Positions 56,084 to 63,836 of a stretch of 64,000 nucleotides of DNA are shown one piece after another. Source of the stretch: Nocardia acididurans (GTDB taxonomy: Bacteria > Actinomycetota > Actinomycetes > Mycobacteriales > Mycobacteriaceae); NCBI RefSeq assembly GCF_016741815.1, contig NZ_JAERRJ010000019.1, forward strand, positions 56,075 through 120,074. Direction: 5' to 3'. Numbering within the stretch: position 1 is the first letter of the stretch; every line of letters starts with the position of its first letter. Below the pieces are notes generated by a model. That model saw only the letters and a program-made list of their open reading frames with translations, was not told the origin of the DNA and made no database searches. Made by a program: the position numbers and the translations under genes.

Positions 56084-56121
56084 CCGCTTCCGAACTTGAG
56101 GGGAAAGGAATTCGGAAGCGG
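56084..56121. terminator. Perfect 11-bp stem-loop after the TY-Chap-like gene
   Basis: CCGCTTCCGAA (56084-56094) pairs exactly with TTCGGAAGCGG (56111-56121) across a 16-base loop, 53 bp after the stop at 56031. Likely a transcription terminator without a T-run. Confidence 0.6.
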
Positions 56122-56262
56122 CCGCGACAGCACAGCAGCGGGCCGGTCAGTGCTCACCTGGACGCTGTGCCGTGACACCTCCCCCGGGGGCGTGGCCTGA
56201 GGTTCCCGACAGAACTGTCATGGCCAGGATAAGCACGTCCAGAACGGTCACACAACGACCAA

Positions 56263-56278
56263 TTCCCATGCGCGGGAA
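56263..56278. promoter_or_regulatory. Palindrome TTCCCA-N4-CGGGAA upstream of secreted protein
   Basis: This is a one-mismatch copy (centre TGCG), 121 bp before the GTG at 56399. Confidence 0.45.
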
Positions 56279-56398
56279 GGGCTATCGACTTACCAGCCCT
56301 GGTAAGACGAGACCCGCATCGGCGGTCGGCGCGGTGCCTACAATCGCCCGACAATTCGCAGTTTGTCGCACTGCGATTGCCGAGGAAGGAAAAGACCT

Positions 56399-56725
56399 GT
56401 GAGCACCCGACATTCGTGGTCCACGAGAATCGCCGTACGCATTGTCACCATCGCGGCGCTGGCGGTGACCCCGCTGGCTCCGCTCGCCATTCCCGCGACC
56501 GCCACCCCCGATATCGAGGTCTCCCACGACCAAATCGACGGGCCCCGCGGCGTACCGGGCTCGCGCCCGGACGGTCCGCGACGTCCCGACCATCGACTGC
56601 CTCCCGAGCCGCCGATGGACTACCTGAGCCCGCCATCGTTCTGGCTGATGCCGTGCCCGCCCGATTACTGGCACGGCTGGCGGCCGGCGCCGCCACGCTG
56701 CACGGGGTCCTTCGGCTCCTGCTGA
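56399..56725 (+). CDS. Small secreted Pro/Trp-rich protein
   Basis: The protein is 108 aa, from GTG 56399 with GGAAGG nine bases upstream. The signal peptide is VSTRHSWSTRIAVRI followed by VTIAALAVTPLAPLAIPATA, with cleavage expected near residue 36. The mature part is about 70 residues, rich in Pro, Arg and Asp, and ends with aromatic motifs (PPSFWLMPCPPDYWHGW) and three cysteines. No family recognised. Similar in style to the secreted protein at 36573 but not alike in sequence. Confidence 0.65.
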   Translation: MSTRHSWSTRIAVRIVTIAALAVTPLAPLAIPATATPDIEVSHDQIDGPRGVPGSRPDGPRRPDHRLPPEPPMDYLSPPSFWLMPCPPDYWHGWRPAPPRCTGSFGSC

Positions 56726-57308
56726 CCCACCCCGCCACACAGCGAACACCTTCCCCCCGGTCGACAACAACATTGCGGCAGACCGGAGAACCGGCATCCT
56801 CGCAGGCCAGGGGCGGTGACCCCCAGACGCGCGTGCGACGAGCCTGGGGCACCTTTGTGGGTAATCGCCAAACGGGTCCCGCTGTTTGACCCCTCCGACA
56901 TTACCCAACATCGACCACTTCGCACCGAGCCCACTCGCGTCTCGGATGCCGCGCTCGCCGATCGAAACAAGAAGAGTTCGCCCCGAGGCTTCTGTGCCTG
57001 CCCGGTCTCCGTTGGAAGCCCCGGGACGAACAGCCACGGCACGCGGTTGCAAGCCGCCCGCATCCACCTGTCTGCGCGGTGTCGGTGACAACACCGCCGC
57101 TCACCATGAAAGGAACGCGGACGATGCTGTCACCGCTGGGCTGCTTGCTGCCGTGACATACTGCAGTCGCCATCTGGCGTTCTGGCAGTGACACGCACTG
57201 TAGTCACAACACGATCATCGCTTCCACAGCCAATTCCCGTGTGTGGGAACGTGTTTCGGCACATCGCTGCCGCATTCAGTCGGGCATGTGGTGTCCTGAA
57301 CGAGGCGG
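56726..57308. other. Stretch without convincing gene
   Basis: No frame on either strand has family features or convincing codon use. One palindrome (57234-57249) lies in it. A leftward frame starting near 57194 would be 40 bp downstream of that palindrome but looks poor. Confidence 0.4.
57234..57249. promoter_or_regulatory. Palindrome TTCCCG-N4-TGGGAA
   Basis: This is a one-mismatch copy of the recurrent palindrome (centre TGTG), 60 bp beyond the stop of the DUF1330 gene. No clear gene follows it, so its target is unknown. Confidence 0.4.
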
Positions 57309-57644
57309 TCAGCCGGCGTCGCTGCCACCGAGCAGTTCGATGGCCCGGTGTCCCGGCGAACACTTCTCGGCCAGAATCATCGTGCAGCGCGCACGAGAGG
57401 TCCGAAGCCCCACTATCGCCTGATATTCCGGCGAGTCGTACCACTGTCGCGCCGCGGTCAGATCCGGGAATTCCACCACAACCACGAGCCCGTCGTGCGG
57501 GCCCTCCCGCACGGCCTGCCGGCCTCCGTGAACCAGAAATCGACCGCCGTACATTTCGAGTGTCGCGTCGACCCGTCGCAGATACTCGGCCAATTCCGGA
57601 CCGAAATCGATACTGTGCAGATGAGCGATGGCATATGCCGTCAT
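57309..57644 (-). CDS. DUF1330 protein
   Basis: The protein is 111 aa, read leftward from ATG 57644. The family pattern is clear: AYAIAHLHSI at the start, YLRRVDATLEMYGGRFLVHG, then VVVEFPDLTAARQWYDSPEY and a final strand. This is the DUF1330 dimeric alpha+beta-barrel fold. Members are small proteins of unknown activity, often near catabolic genes. The open frame extends 5 codons upstream. A TTCCCA palindrome is 84 bp upstream. Confidence 0.85.
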   Translation of the reverse strand: MTAYAIAHLHSIDFGPELAEYLRRVDATLEMYGGRFLVHGGRQAVREGPHDGLVVVVEFPDLTAARQWYDSPEYQAIVGLRTSRARCTMILAEKCSPGHRAIELLGGSDAG

Positions 57645-57727
57645 GACACAGGCCCCCAAAAGGCCAATCCTGGTGTTGATTCCATACCATCCATCATCGA
57701 ATTCCTGTGTATCCGACGGGTACTCGA

Positions 57728-57744
57728 CTTCCCAGCTATGGGAG
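57728..57744. promoter_or_regulatory. Palindrome CTTCCCA-N4-TGGGAGG upstream of DUF1330 gene
   Basis: This near-perfect copy (centre GCTA) lies 84 bp before the leftward start at 57644. The rest of 57645-58166 contains no convincing gene. Confidence 0.5.
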
Positions 57745-58166
57745 GTGTGAGGGGCGTCGCGCTCCTATCGTTGAAGCCGTCGATCCACCCTCCGATGTGA
57801 ACAGCACAGGAGCGCACGACCATGAATTCTCCCCCACACGCCCCCGATCGTTCATATCAATCGATTGGGCGACAAGGCCACTGAGCCGCCGCCCCCGGCC
57901 ACGATGGCGACGTTCTCCCCGGCCCGCCATCGCGGCCACTTCCCCTGGCGCTCAACCGAACCCGTCAGAATCGGATTCCCATTCCCTGCGCACCCGCGGG
58001 ATCGGTCCGCAGGCGACGACCTTCGTGTGAGCGGCCGAGCGCAAACCATCCGTCGTGGCACCACCTAATACCTCGACGACCTGCGATCGAATCCCGATCA
58101 GTCGATCCGGCCGAGCGTGTCCTCTGCCACGAATCCTCGCGTGAACGCACCCATGCCGGAGCAATC

Positions 58167-59870
58167 ATGGAACTCCATCAGCAGAATCTCGACAGCGCCA
58201 CCAGGTGGCCGCCTCGCACGGCGCGTTCGCTGACCCGCCTGGCACTGTCGTTGACGATCCTGGTGCTGATGGGCATGCACGCCGACGGCTTCGAGGACCT
58301 CTTCCTTGCCGCGATCGGGCTCTGCGCGTGGGACGACGGCACGACCGGCGCAGACTCTCACCTGGCCACCCATCACGGCCTTACCGCGGCGGGGTACTGG
58401 CCCGAACGACAGTTTCCCACTCCCGACGCCATGCGCCTAACCCACCTGCGATCGAGGATCGCCGGAACCGACCGGTCATGCCTCGACCGGGTGGTCGAGG
58501 CGATCTACGAACCGCACTTCAAGGACTCGGCCACCGGTTGCTACGACGGACGGATCGGCGACTTCACCGTCGAGGAAATCCATCGCGCTCAACAGCACGT
58601 CACTCGAACCGGCCAACCCGCTGCCCTGGTGGTGGCCACGCTGGTCAACCTGAGCGGGATCAACCACGCTGCACACAACCGGGTCGAAGTCGCCAACCGG
58701 CACTACCGAGACCTCGTGGCCATCGTCTGTCGCACTCTGATCGACGCGGGAGCCGACCTCGTCCCCATTCGACTGACCGCCACCACGGTCGCCGCCCTCG
58801 TCGTCGGACTCGATACCACTGGCGTCCACCGCGCCGTCACCATCATCGATGCGGCCACCAGGACCTACACCGCCACGACCAACCTAGGTGGAGCGCCCTT
58901 GGCGCTGCTCGACCACCCCGACCACCCCGGCGACCCCCAGCACCGAGGGGTGCGGCTCGATCTCCGCTGTCTCGAGATCGCCACCGACGCCGACGCGCGA
59001 CGTATCATCGATGCGGCAGTCAACCCCGCCGAGGACGAAGGTCGTTATGTCGCAAGCGGACAGGGACACACGGCTCGGACTGACGGGACTGACACCCCCG
59101 CAACGTCGGCAGCGTATCGAGCTGCTCCGAACCGAGTATGCACGCAAGTGGGAACGAGGTCGCAAGAATCTCGCCCGCCATCAGCCAGACCTGACCACCG
59201 ACCCATCTCCCAGCCGCTCGGCCTGAGTGATTCCGGCGCCACACGCTATCCCTCGCCAGACGAAGCCCGATACGCCTCGGTGCGTGAAAAGCTTGCAGCA
59301 CAACCGATCTCATCGGTCGACGAGCTCATCGCGACCTACTACGAACCGTGGCCGATCGACGAGGTCACCGGATTCCACAACGGTCAGATCGACCGATTCA
59401 AGAACCGGATCGTCAGCGAGGCTCAGCAGTTCGTCGCGGCGATTCCCGACTGGGCCTTCTACGTCTGCGGTGATATCGCCAACCTCAGCGGACTCAACCA
59501 GCACGTCGGCGGCCGCGTCGCAGCCGACATCCACTACCGCGCCCTCGCCGATATCTTCGCCACCGAGCTCACCCTCCACGGCGCGCGTGTGATCGCGGTG
59601 CGTATCGGTGGCGATGAGATCGCGGCCGTCGTCACCGGCATCGACGAGGACCAGATCCGCCATTCCATGCACCAGATCACCCACCGTTCTGCCGACTACG
59701 CACGCACGCACGGCCTCGACCACCTCGAACACCCGAAGCATCCCGGCGATCCGAGATTCCGCGGGGTAGGGTTGCACCTCGGCCACGCCGAGATCGTGCC
59801 AGGTATCGATGTCACCGACATCTTCGACGCCGCCGACCTCGAACTGGACCAGAGCAAAAGCGCCGAGTAA
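58167..59870 (+). CDS. Tandem GGDEF-like domain protein
   Basis: The protein is 567 aa, from ATG 58167 with GGAG upstream. Two copies of a GGDEF-type palm domain are visible. The C-terminal one (about 370-560) has GDIANLSGLN with the metal-binding Asp and RIGGDEIAAVV, the GGDE signature. The N-terminal one (about 85-290) aligns in order (VNLSGINHAA for the first strand-helix) but has RLTATTVAALV where GGDE should be, so it is probably inactive. Both copies share flanking blocks: an IYEPHF / YYEPW segment and a late DHPDHPGDP / EHPKHPGDP. No sensor or membrane domain of known type. It may make or bind a cyclic nucleotide. Neighbours give no clear partner. Confidence 0.82.
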   Translation: MELHQQNLDSATRWPPRTARSLTRLALSLTILVLMGMHADGFEDLFLAAIGLCAWDDGTTGADSHLATHHGLTAAGYWPERQFPTPDAMRLTHLRSRIAGTDRSCLDRVVEAIYEPHFKDSATGCYDGRIGDFTVEEIHRAQQHVTRTGQPAALVVATLVNLSGINHAAHNRVEVANRHYRDLVAIVCRTLIDAGADLVPIRLTATTVAALVVGLDTTGVHRAVTIIDAATRTYTATTNLGGAPLALLDHPDHPGDPQHRGVRLDLRCLEIATDADARRIIDAAVNPAEDEGRYVASGQGHTARTDGTDTPATSAAYRAAPNRVCTQVGTRSQESRPPSARPDHRPISQPLGLSDSGATRYPSPDEARYASVREKLAAQPISSVDELIATYYEPWPIDEVTGFHNGQIDRFKNRIVSEAQQFVAAIPDWAFYVCGDIANLSGLNQHVGGRVAADIHYRALADIFATELTLHGARVIAVRIGGDEIAAVVTGIDEDQIRHSMHQITHRSADYARTHGLDHLEHPKHPGDPRFRGVGLHLGHAEIVPGIDVTDIFDAADLELDQSKSAE

Positions 59871-59897
59871 CGCTGGCAGCGATCACACCGGACCGCA

Positions 59898-60095
59898 TCA
59901 CCGGTCACGAGACTGTGGCGGTCGCACGACGATCTGCTCCACCCCGATGACCCCGGGACACAAACGAGCAACGGGATCCGGTACCGACATCAACACCACA
60001 ATCCAGAAGACAACCCACGCGCACACTGTCCGGGCAGCGAACGCTACTGTGCGCCAAGTACTCTCGTGAATATCGAGTGGTGTGTAAGTCTTCAT
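59898..60095 (-). CDS. Small membrane protein, 65 aa
   Basis: Read leftward from ATG 60095, with GGAGCGGG just upstream. One membrane helix at about 18-40 (VAFAARTVCAWVVFWIVVLM), then a basic tail. The frame is open upstream, but the ribosome-binding site favours this start. No family recognised. It converges on the tandem GGDEF gene with a 27-bp gap. Confidence 0.5.
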   Translation of the reverse strand: MKTYTPLDIHESTWRTVAFAARTVCAWVVFWIVVLMSVPDPVARLCPGVIGVEQIVVRPPQSRDR

Positions 60096-60377
60096 CACAC
60101 CCGCTCCGGACCTGCGTGGCGGTTCGTGGAAATCGGGGTCTGACTCCGGGTTCACGACGTGTGGGCGCAGCGAACCCGGAGACAGATGCCACGACGCCAA
60201 CTCCGCACGGTCTCGAGGTCGTCGACGACCGGAGAACGCCCAAAGGGGGGAGGTGCGTTCACCGGTCGTCGTGACGAACAACCGTTGTCGCCGTGACGCT
60301 GCGGCCGCTTGTTCAGCGGCTGATCTGTACCTGACTGGAATCGTAATCCTCGACGATGGGCCGAAGAGTCACCAGTA

Positions 60378-60393
60378 TTTCCACTGGCGGGAA
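60378..60393. promoter_or_regulatory. Degenerate palindrome TTTCCACTGGCGGGAA
   Basis: This is a weak relative of the recurrent palindrome, directly after the stop of the gene at 60395. It is 283 bp from the next leftward start (60095); 60096-60394 holds no other visible gene. Confidence 0.25.
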
Positions 60394-60394
60394 T

Positions 60395-60652
60395 TCAAGC
60401 GTTCTGTGGGACAGCTCCGTACCGGAGGGCGATAGCGCACGCCGCACGTTCGACCGCTTTCATCGCGCGCAATCCATTCTCGCCCTCGAACGGCCCCTCA
60501 TTCGTCGCGACGACCGTCCACCGACCCCGGCCATCGGCCGTACAGTCTGCCTCGGTGAGCCCGAACCTCGTCAACGCCCCGACAAGGCGGCGTGCCGTCT
60601 CTTCGTTCTCCGTCGTAAAAGAATGTGTCACTGCTGAATACGAGCCATCCAC
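60395..60652 (-). CDS. Small protein, RraB-like
   Basis: The protein is 85 aa from GTG 60652 (GTG 60631 also possible), read leftward. The core SFTTENEETARRLVGALTRF then GRWTVVATNEGP resembles the RraB (ribonuclease E inhibitor) ferredoxin-like fold, in which a helix follows a strand and a second strand carries W-x-V. The match is partial. A palindrome CCCCCA-N4-TGGGAA is 47 bp upstream and argues against the longer frame starting at 60727. Confidence 0.5.
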   Translation of the reverse strand: MDGSYSAVTHSFTTENEETARRLVGALTRFGLTEADCTADGRGRWTVVATNEGPFEGENGLRAMKAVERAACAIALRYGAVPQNA

Positions 60653-60698
60653 CCCGCCATTGTGATTCCCGGCCCTTGCTCGACCACTGTTTCGATTA

Positions 60699-60714
60699 CC
60701 CCCAGCAATGGGAA
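60699..60714. promoter_or_regulatory. Palindrome (CCCCCA-N4-TGGGAA) upstream of RraB-like gene
   Basis: On the minus strand it reads TTCCCATTGCTGGGGG. It is a two-mismatch copy, in the correct position before the leftward gene at 60652. Confidence 0.4.
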
Positions 60715-60754
60715 CAAGCCGACGCATACACGGCCACGACCACGAGTCCGAGAA

Positions 60755-61477
60755 TCAGCCGGGCACGTCCCCGGCGGCAGGCTGATTTCGCGCGGCCAGA
60801 AACTCGGAGGCGAACCACCCGAGCCATACCGAATCCGCGGTGGGCGGGCCACCACCTGCCTTCGCGATCGCCTGGCCCTTCTCGAACGCAATCGTCCGCC
60901 ACGGCGGCGGCCGCAGATACGCCGGCCGCGCGTCGACGGCGGTATCGAGTCCCAGCCAGCGCTGCACAAGAGTGCGTGCCTGTGGCACAGCGTCGATCGC
61001 CACCAGCCATTCGAGGATGTCAGGCAGACAACCATCGAGGAAGCGATCAGGAATATCGCCAACGTCCTCGGGGGCGCGCGTGTAGGCGAACCACCTGAGG
61101 CCACCGTCTCGGACCCTCCGAGCAAACAGCGCACACCGGTCGATGCGATACTGCGGCGCGGTCAACTCGAACTCATAGCGACGTCCGAAATCGAGCACCG
61201 TATCGAATGTCCATCTGCAACTCCACAATCGGCCACCGCCCCGACGGATCCGCAGCGACGCCGATCCGGCCTGACCGAACCCGCGGTCCTTCACCAGCAG
61301 CACCAGATTCGAAGCGGTGACGGACTCACAGGCCCGATTGAACCGGGACGGACGGATATGGATCTGTTCGACGCGCGTCCCGGCTCGGCGTTGCAGACGC
61401 AGTTGCGATTTGACCCAGGTGTTGAAGCCAGGTGATCGACTCCCAAGTTCTCGTGGTTGGGAGCCCGCCACGATCAT
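60755..61477 (-). CDS. Hypothetical protein, about 240 aa
   Basis: Read leftward from ATG 61477; a start at 61498 is possible. Codon use in this frame is sensible and GC3-rich through the last 180 codons, unlike the alternatives on either strand. Features: LVLLVKDRGFGQAGSASLRI, WTFDTVLDFGRRYEFELTAP, and a Trp-rich C-terminus (WLGWFASEFLAA). No family recognised. A loose inverted repeat CTCCCAA...TTGGGAG (61439-61462) overlaps its start region, so the true start could lie a little inside. Confidence 0.5.
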   Translation of the reverse strand: MIVAGSQPRELGSRSPGFNTWVKSQLRLQRRAGTRVEQIHIRPSRFNRACESVTASNLVLLVKDRGFGQAGSASLRIRRGGGRLWSCRWTFDTVLDFGRRYEFELTAPQYRIDRCALFARRVRDGGLRWFAYTRAPEDVGDIPDRFLDGCLPDILEWLVAIDAVPQARTLVQRWLGLDTAVDARPAYLRPPPWRTIAFEKGQAIAKAGGGPPTADSVWLGWFASEFLAARNQPAAGDVPG

Positions 61478-61619
61478 GTCCCGACAAGCCCGAACCATCG
61501 AACAATCGCTGCGGACGGCAATTCGAGCTAGGGTTTTTCCTGTCCCGCCGGGCAGATCACATCAACCATTCGGTCGGTGCGCTATTCACCTGCCCTGCGG
61601 GACGCCACCTGAATATTCT

Positions 61620-62150
61620 TCACCACACCAATTCCGGTACTGGTGGTGGCTACCCGCCCGAGCGAACGAACATCGGTCGACGCCAGAGGCGCCAGCACCG
61701 ACAGAAGATAAATCAGGCCACCGACGACAGCGACGGGAGTGGTTCCGGCCACCATCGACAGCGGGCCGATCGACAACTGCCCACCGGAATCGCGAGAAAA
61801 GAACCCAACGCGTCATAGGAACAGACACGCGGCAGTTCACGATCAGGGATGTGCCGCGCGAGCGCGGTTTCCCACGCCACCCCGAACACGCCCATCCCCA
61901 CACCGCCGACCACAGCGCCCACGACCGTCCACCACAGACTCGGATTAGTGCCCAACGAGACCAACGCCACCGCCCCAGGCCCCGCGGCCGGCAGACCCCA
62001 CACCAGCAGCGGGCGTACGCGCGCACCGTACATCAGCACAGATCCCGCCAGAATCCCCCCCACCGATCGCTGCCGACACCAAACCCCAGCCTGTGGGCCC
62101 GAAAACGTCGTGCACGACAACCGGCCCCAGGAGCGACAGGATCCCGTACC
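61620..62150 (-). pseudogene. MFS transporter, C-terminal half, frameshifted
   Basis: Read leftward, pieces in three frames join to a typical MFS (EntS-like) C-terminal half: GPVVVHDVFGPTGWGLVSAA, then VGAVVGGVGMGVFGVAWETA with LARHIPDRELPRVCSYDALG, then VAGTTPVAVVGGLIYLLSVL and a terminal ASTDVRSLGR. The WETAL.RHIP...SYDALGSF block is characteristic. At least two frameshifts break it. The matching N-terminal half lies next to it on the opposite strand. Confidence 0.8.
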
Positions 62151-62560
62151 GGTTCTTTATCGGAGGATCGGCGGGCCTTCTCGGCAATTCTGTGGGATCG
62201 GTCGCGTTGGCGTTAGCAGTGTGGGAGCACTCGGCTGGCGCGAATGATCTGGCGGTGGTGCTGGCGAGCTCTGGGTTGGCTGTTCTGGTGTTCGTGCTGG
62301 TTGGAGGGTCCTGTCGAACGGAATGCTGTTCGCGTTGTCGCACCGGGCAGCGTGTGGAGTGGTTCTGCAGTTGATGCCGTTAACCGTGGTGCGGGCGGCG
62401 AACTCCGCGTTGGCGGGCGTCAAGGTATCTGTGTGTGGTTGTAGGGCTGGTGGCTGGCGGACCCTTACCGAGGTGGTGGGAGCCAGGTGGGCGGTGGCGG
62501 TGGATTCGTGTCTCGCGGGGGTGGCGAGCCTATGGTTGCGGACGGTCGCGGCGGGCGGAC
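62145..62560 (+). pseudogene. MFS transporter, N-terminal half, inverted and frameshifted
   Basis: Read rightward, RFFIGGSAGLLGNSVGSVAL then VLASSGLAVLVFVLVGG is an MFS first-helix pair. A shifted frame continues MLFALSHRAACGVVLQLMPL and NSALAGVKV; another gives TEVVGARWAVAVDSCLAGVA. It is on the strand opposite to the C-terminal half, head to head. Inverting this segment would restore gene order, so a local inversion broke the transporter, followed by frameshifts. Confidence 0.65.
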
Positions 62561-62712
62561 GCGCGGAACCTCGGGTAGATCGCGGTGCGGGAGCTGCGGC
62601 AGGGATGGTCGTCGTTTCGACGGCATCGCTGGGTCGGTCTGGGGTGGGCGCGTTCTTCGTGGCCAATGCCGTCCATCATCGGGCTTGGGACCGCCCGGCG
62701 GCTTGATCGTCC

Positions 62713-62850
62713 TCACCGAAGCAAGTGTTCGATCTGCTGAGCAGTTCGCAGAAGGATCGCGTCCGCCCCGCTCAACGCGTCGAGAACGACGAGGGCGCGC
62801 TCACGGTATCGAGGATCGCCGGTACCGAGGTCGAGTGATTCGATCGTGCA
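62713..62850 (-). pseudogene. Amidase C-terminal fragment
   Basis: Read leftward, the last residues VLDALSGADAILLRTAQQIE then HLLR align with the end of the intact amidase at 46477 (FDALAGADALVLGIAQRFEH). The upstream part of the frame does not continue the amidase. This is a remnant of a second amidase gene next to the broken transporter. Confidence 0.65.
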
Positions 62851-62956
62851 CCTGCTGCGGGCCCTCGGTTCCGGCGCTGATGAGGCGCATGGCGAGCCTG
62901 TCACACTGATCCGATGGCCATCGTTCGCCTGTCTGTCCCGGGGACCAGCGTTGCGC

Positions 62957-63487
62957 CTACGACCACGGATCGTGGACGAGGGCATATCCAAGCCCACGGG
63001 CATTTACCTCATTTATCCGCGAGAGTGCATTCTCTGCCTGCTTCGATAGCGCGTCAGCGACAGGCTCCAGGTCAAAAGTGTCCATCCCGTATTTCGCCAC
63101 TTTCTCTCTGACGCTCAATGAGGCGATCGAAGGAGTGACCCTCACTGATCCGTTCTCGTAGAGCAGCAAGTCCCCCTTCCAGCGTGCCACTTCGTCCTTT
63201 ACACGGAGAAGGGTGTCATAATCGAGTTTGGTATCACGAAAGCACACACCGGCTTGCCATCGGAGTTCATCCAATGCTTCAGCAATTTCAGTTCCGAGAA
63301 TGGCTATCTTGCGCAAGCGTTCCGCCGCCTTTGAACCGGCTTTACTATTGAGGTAGTAGGTGGCCGCAACGCTCATGTCTAATATTCTTTGACTGGAATT
63401 GTGGAGGATCAGTCCGACCGAGCCGGCCTCGGATATTCGAGCTTCGCCATCCATATTCCAAGCCAGCACCTGCGAGACCGTCAGCAC
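62957..63487 (-). CDS. Helical protein, 176 aa, second of a leftward pair
   Basis: Read leftward from GTG 63487; an ATG 11 codons later is possible. It is largely helical and charged, with a middle segment RLRKIAILGTEIAEALDELR and an end NALSRINEVNARGLGYAL. It has the layout of the 187-aa protein at 45499. Codon use is noticeably less GC-rich than in the ESX genes. Probably an ESX-type partner; function unknown. Confidence 0.6.
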   Translation of the reverse strand: MLTVSQVLAWNMDGEARISEAGSVGLILHNSSQRILDMSVAATYYLNSKAGSKAAERLRKIAILGTEIAEALDELRWQAGVCFRDTKLDYDTLLRVKDEVARWKGDLLLYENGSVRVTPSIASLSVREKVAKYGMDTFDLEPVADALSKQAENALSRINEVNARGLGYALVHDPWS

Positions 63488-63521
63488 GGGACACGACCTT
63501 TGTCCAGGATTACGTCATTGA

Positions 63522-63836
63522 TCACCAGCGACCCTCATCGATAGTTTGCGCGATTCGGTCGCCACCGTTGTCATCGACCGTGACGAAAGAGTCAACTGAG
63601 TCCGCAATTAGATCACTGACACGGTTGACCTGGTAAATATAGAATCGGATAAGTCGGAACATTCGCGCGGATTCTGACTGGAATTCCGATGCGAATGTGG
63701 ATTCGGGCATGGATCGCTCCATCGCCATCAAGATCGGCTCCGCTGGCATGGCGGAGTTACTGATCCCCGTCGCCTCGTTGTCAAGGAGTCTTGCTAGTCG
63801 GAGTGCGTCGGGTTCCCAGATCTCCAAATGTGACAT
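63522..63836 (-). CDS. Small helical protein, 104 aa, first of a leftward pair
   Basis: Read leftward from ATG 63836 (MSHLEIWEPDALRLARLL). It has WXG100-like length with two long helices; the second contains FRLIRFYIYQVNRVSDLIAD. No WxG turn seen. It precedes the 176-aa protein by 34 bp. The remaining 160 bp to the window edge hold no recognisable gene. Low third-position GC compared with the backbone suggests recent acquisition. Confidence 0.6.
   Translation of the reverse strand: MSHLEIWEPDALRLARLLDNEATGISNSAMPAEPILMAMERSMPESTFASEFQSESARMFRLIRFYIYQVNRVSDLIADSVDSFVTVDDNGGDRIAQTIDEGRW

Noticed and set aside
60628..61134. Leftward 168-codon frame overlapping the gene at 60755
   Set aside because: It is Arg/Ser/Gly-rich in the shadow frame; codon use favours the 60755-61477 frame.
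61439..61462. CTCCCAA-N10-TTGGGAG as a further copy of the recurrent palindrome
   Set aside because: The centre is 10 bp rather than 4 and it overlaps a probable coding start, so it was not counted.
62157..62666. Leftward 169-codon Pro/Thr/Arg-rich frame
   Set aside because: It is antisense to the MFS N-terminal fragment, which explains the coding signal better.
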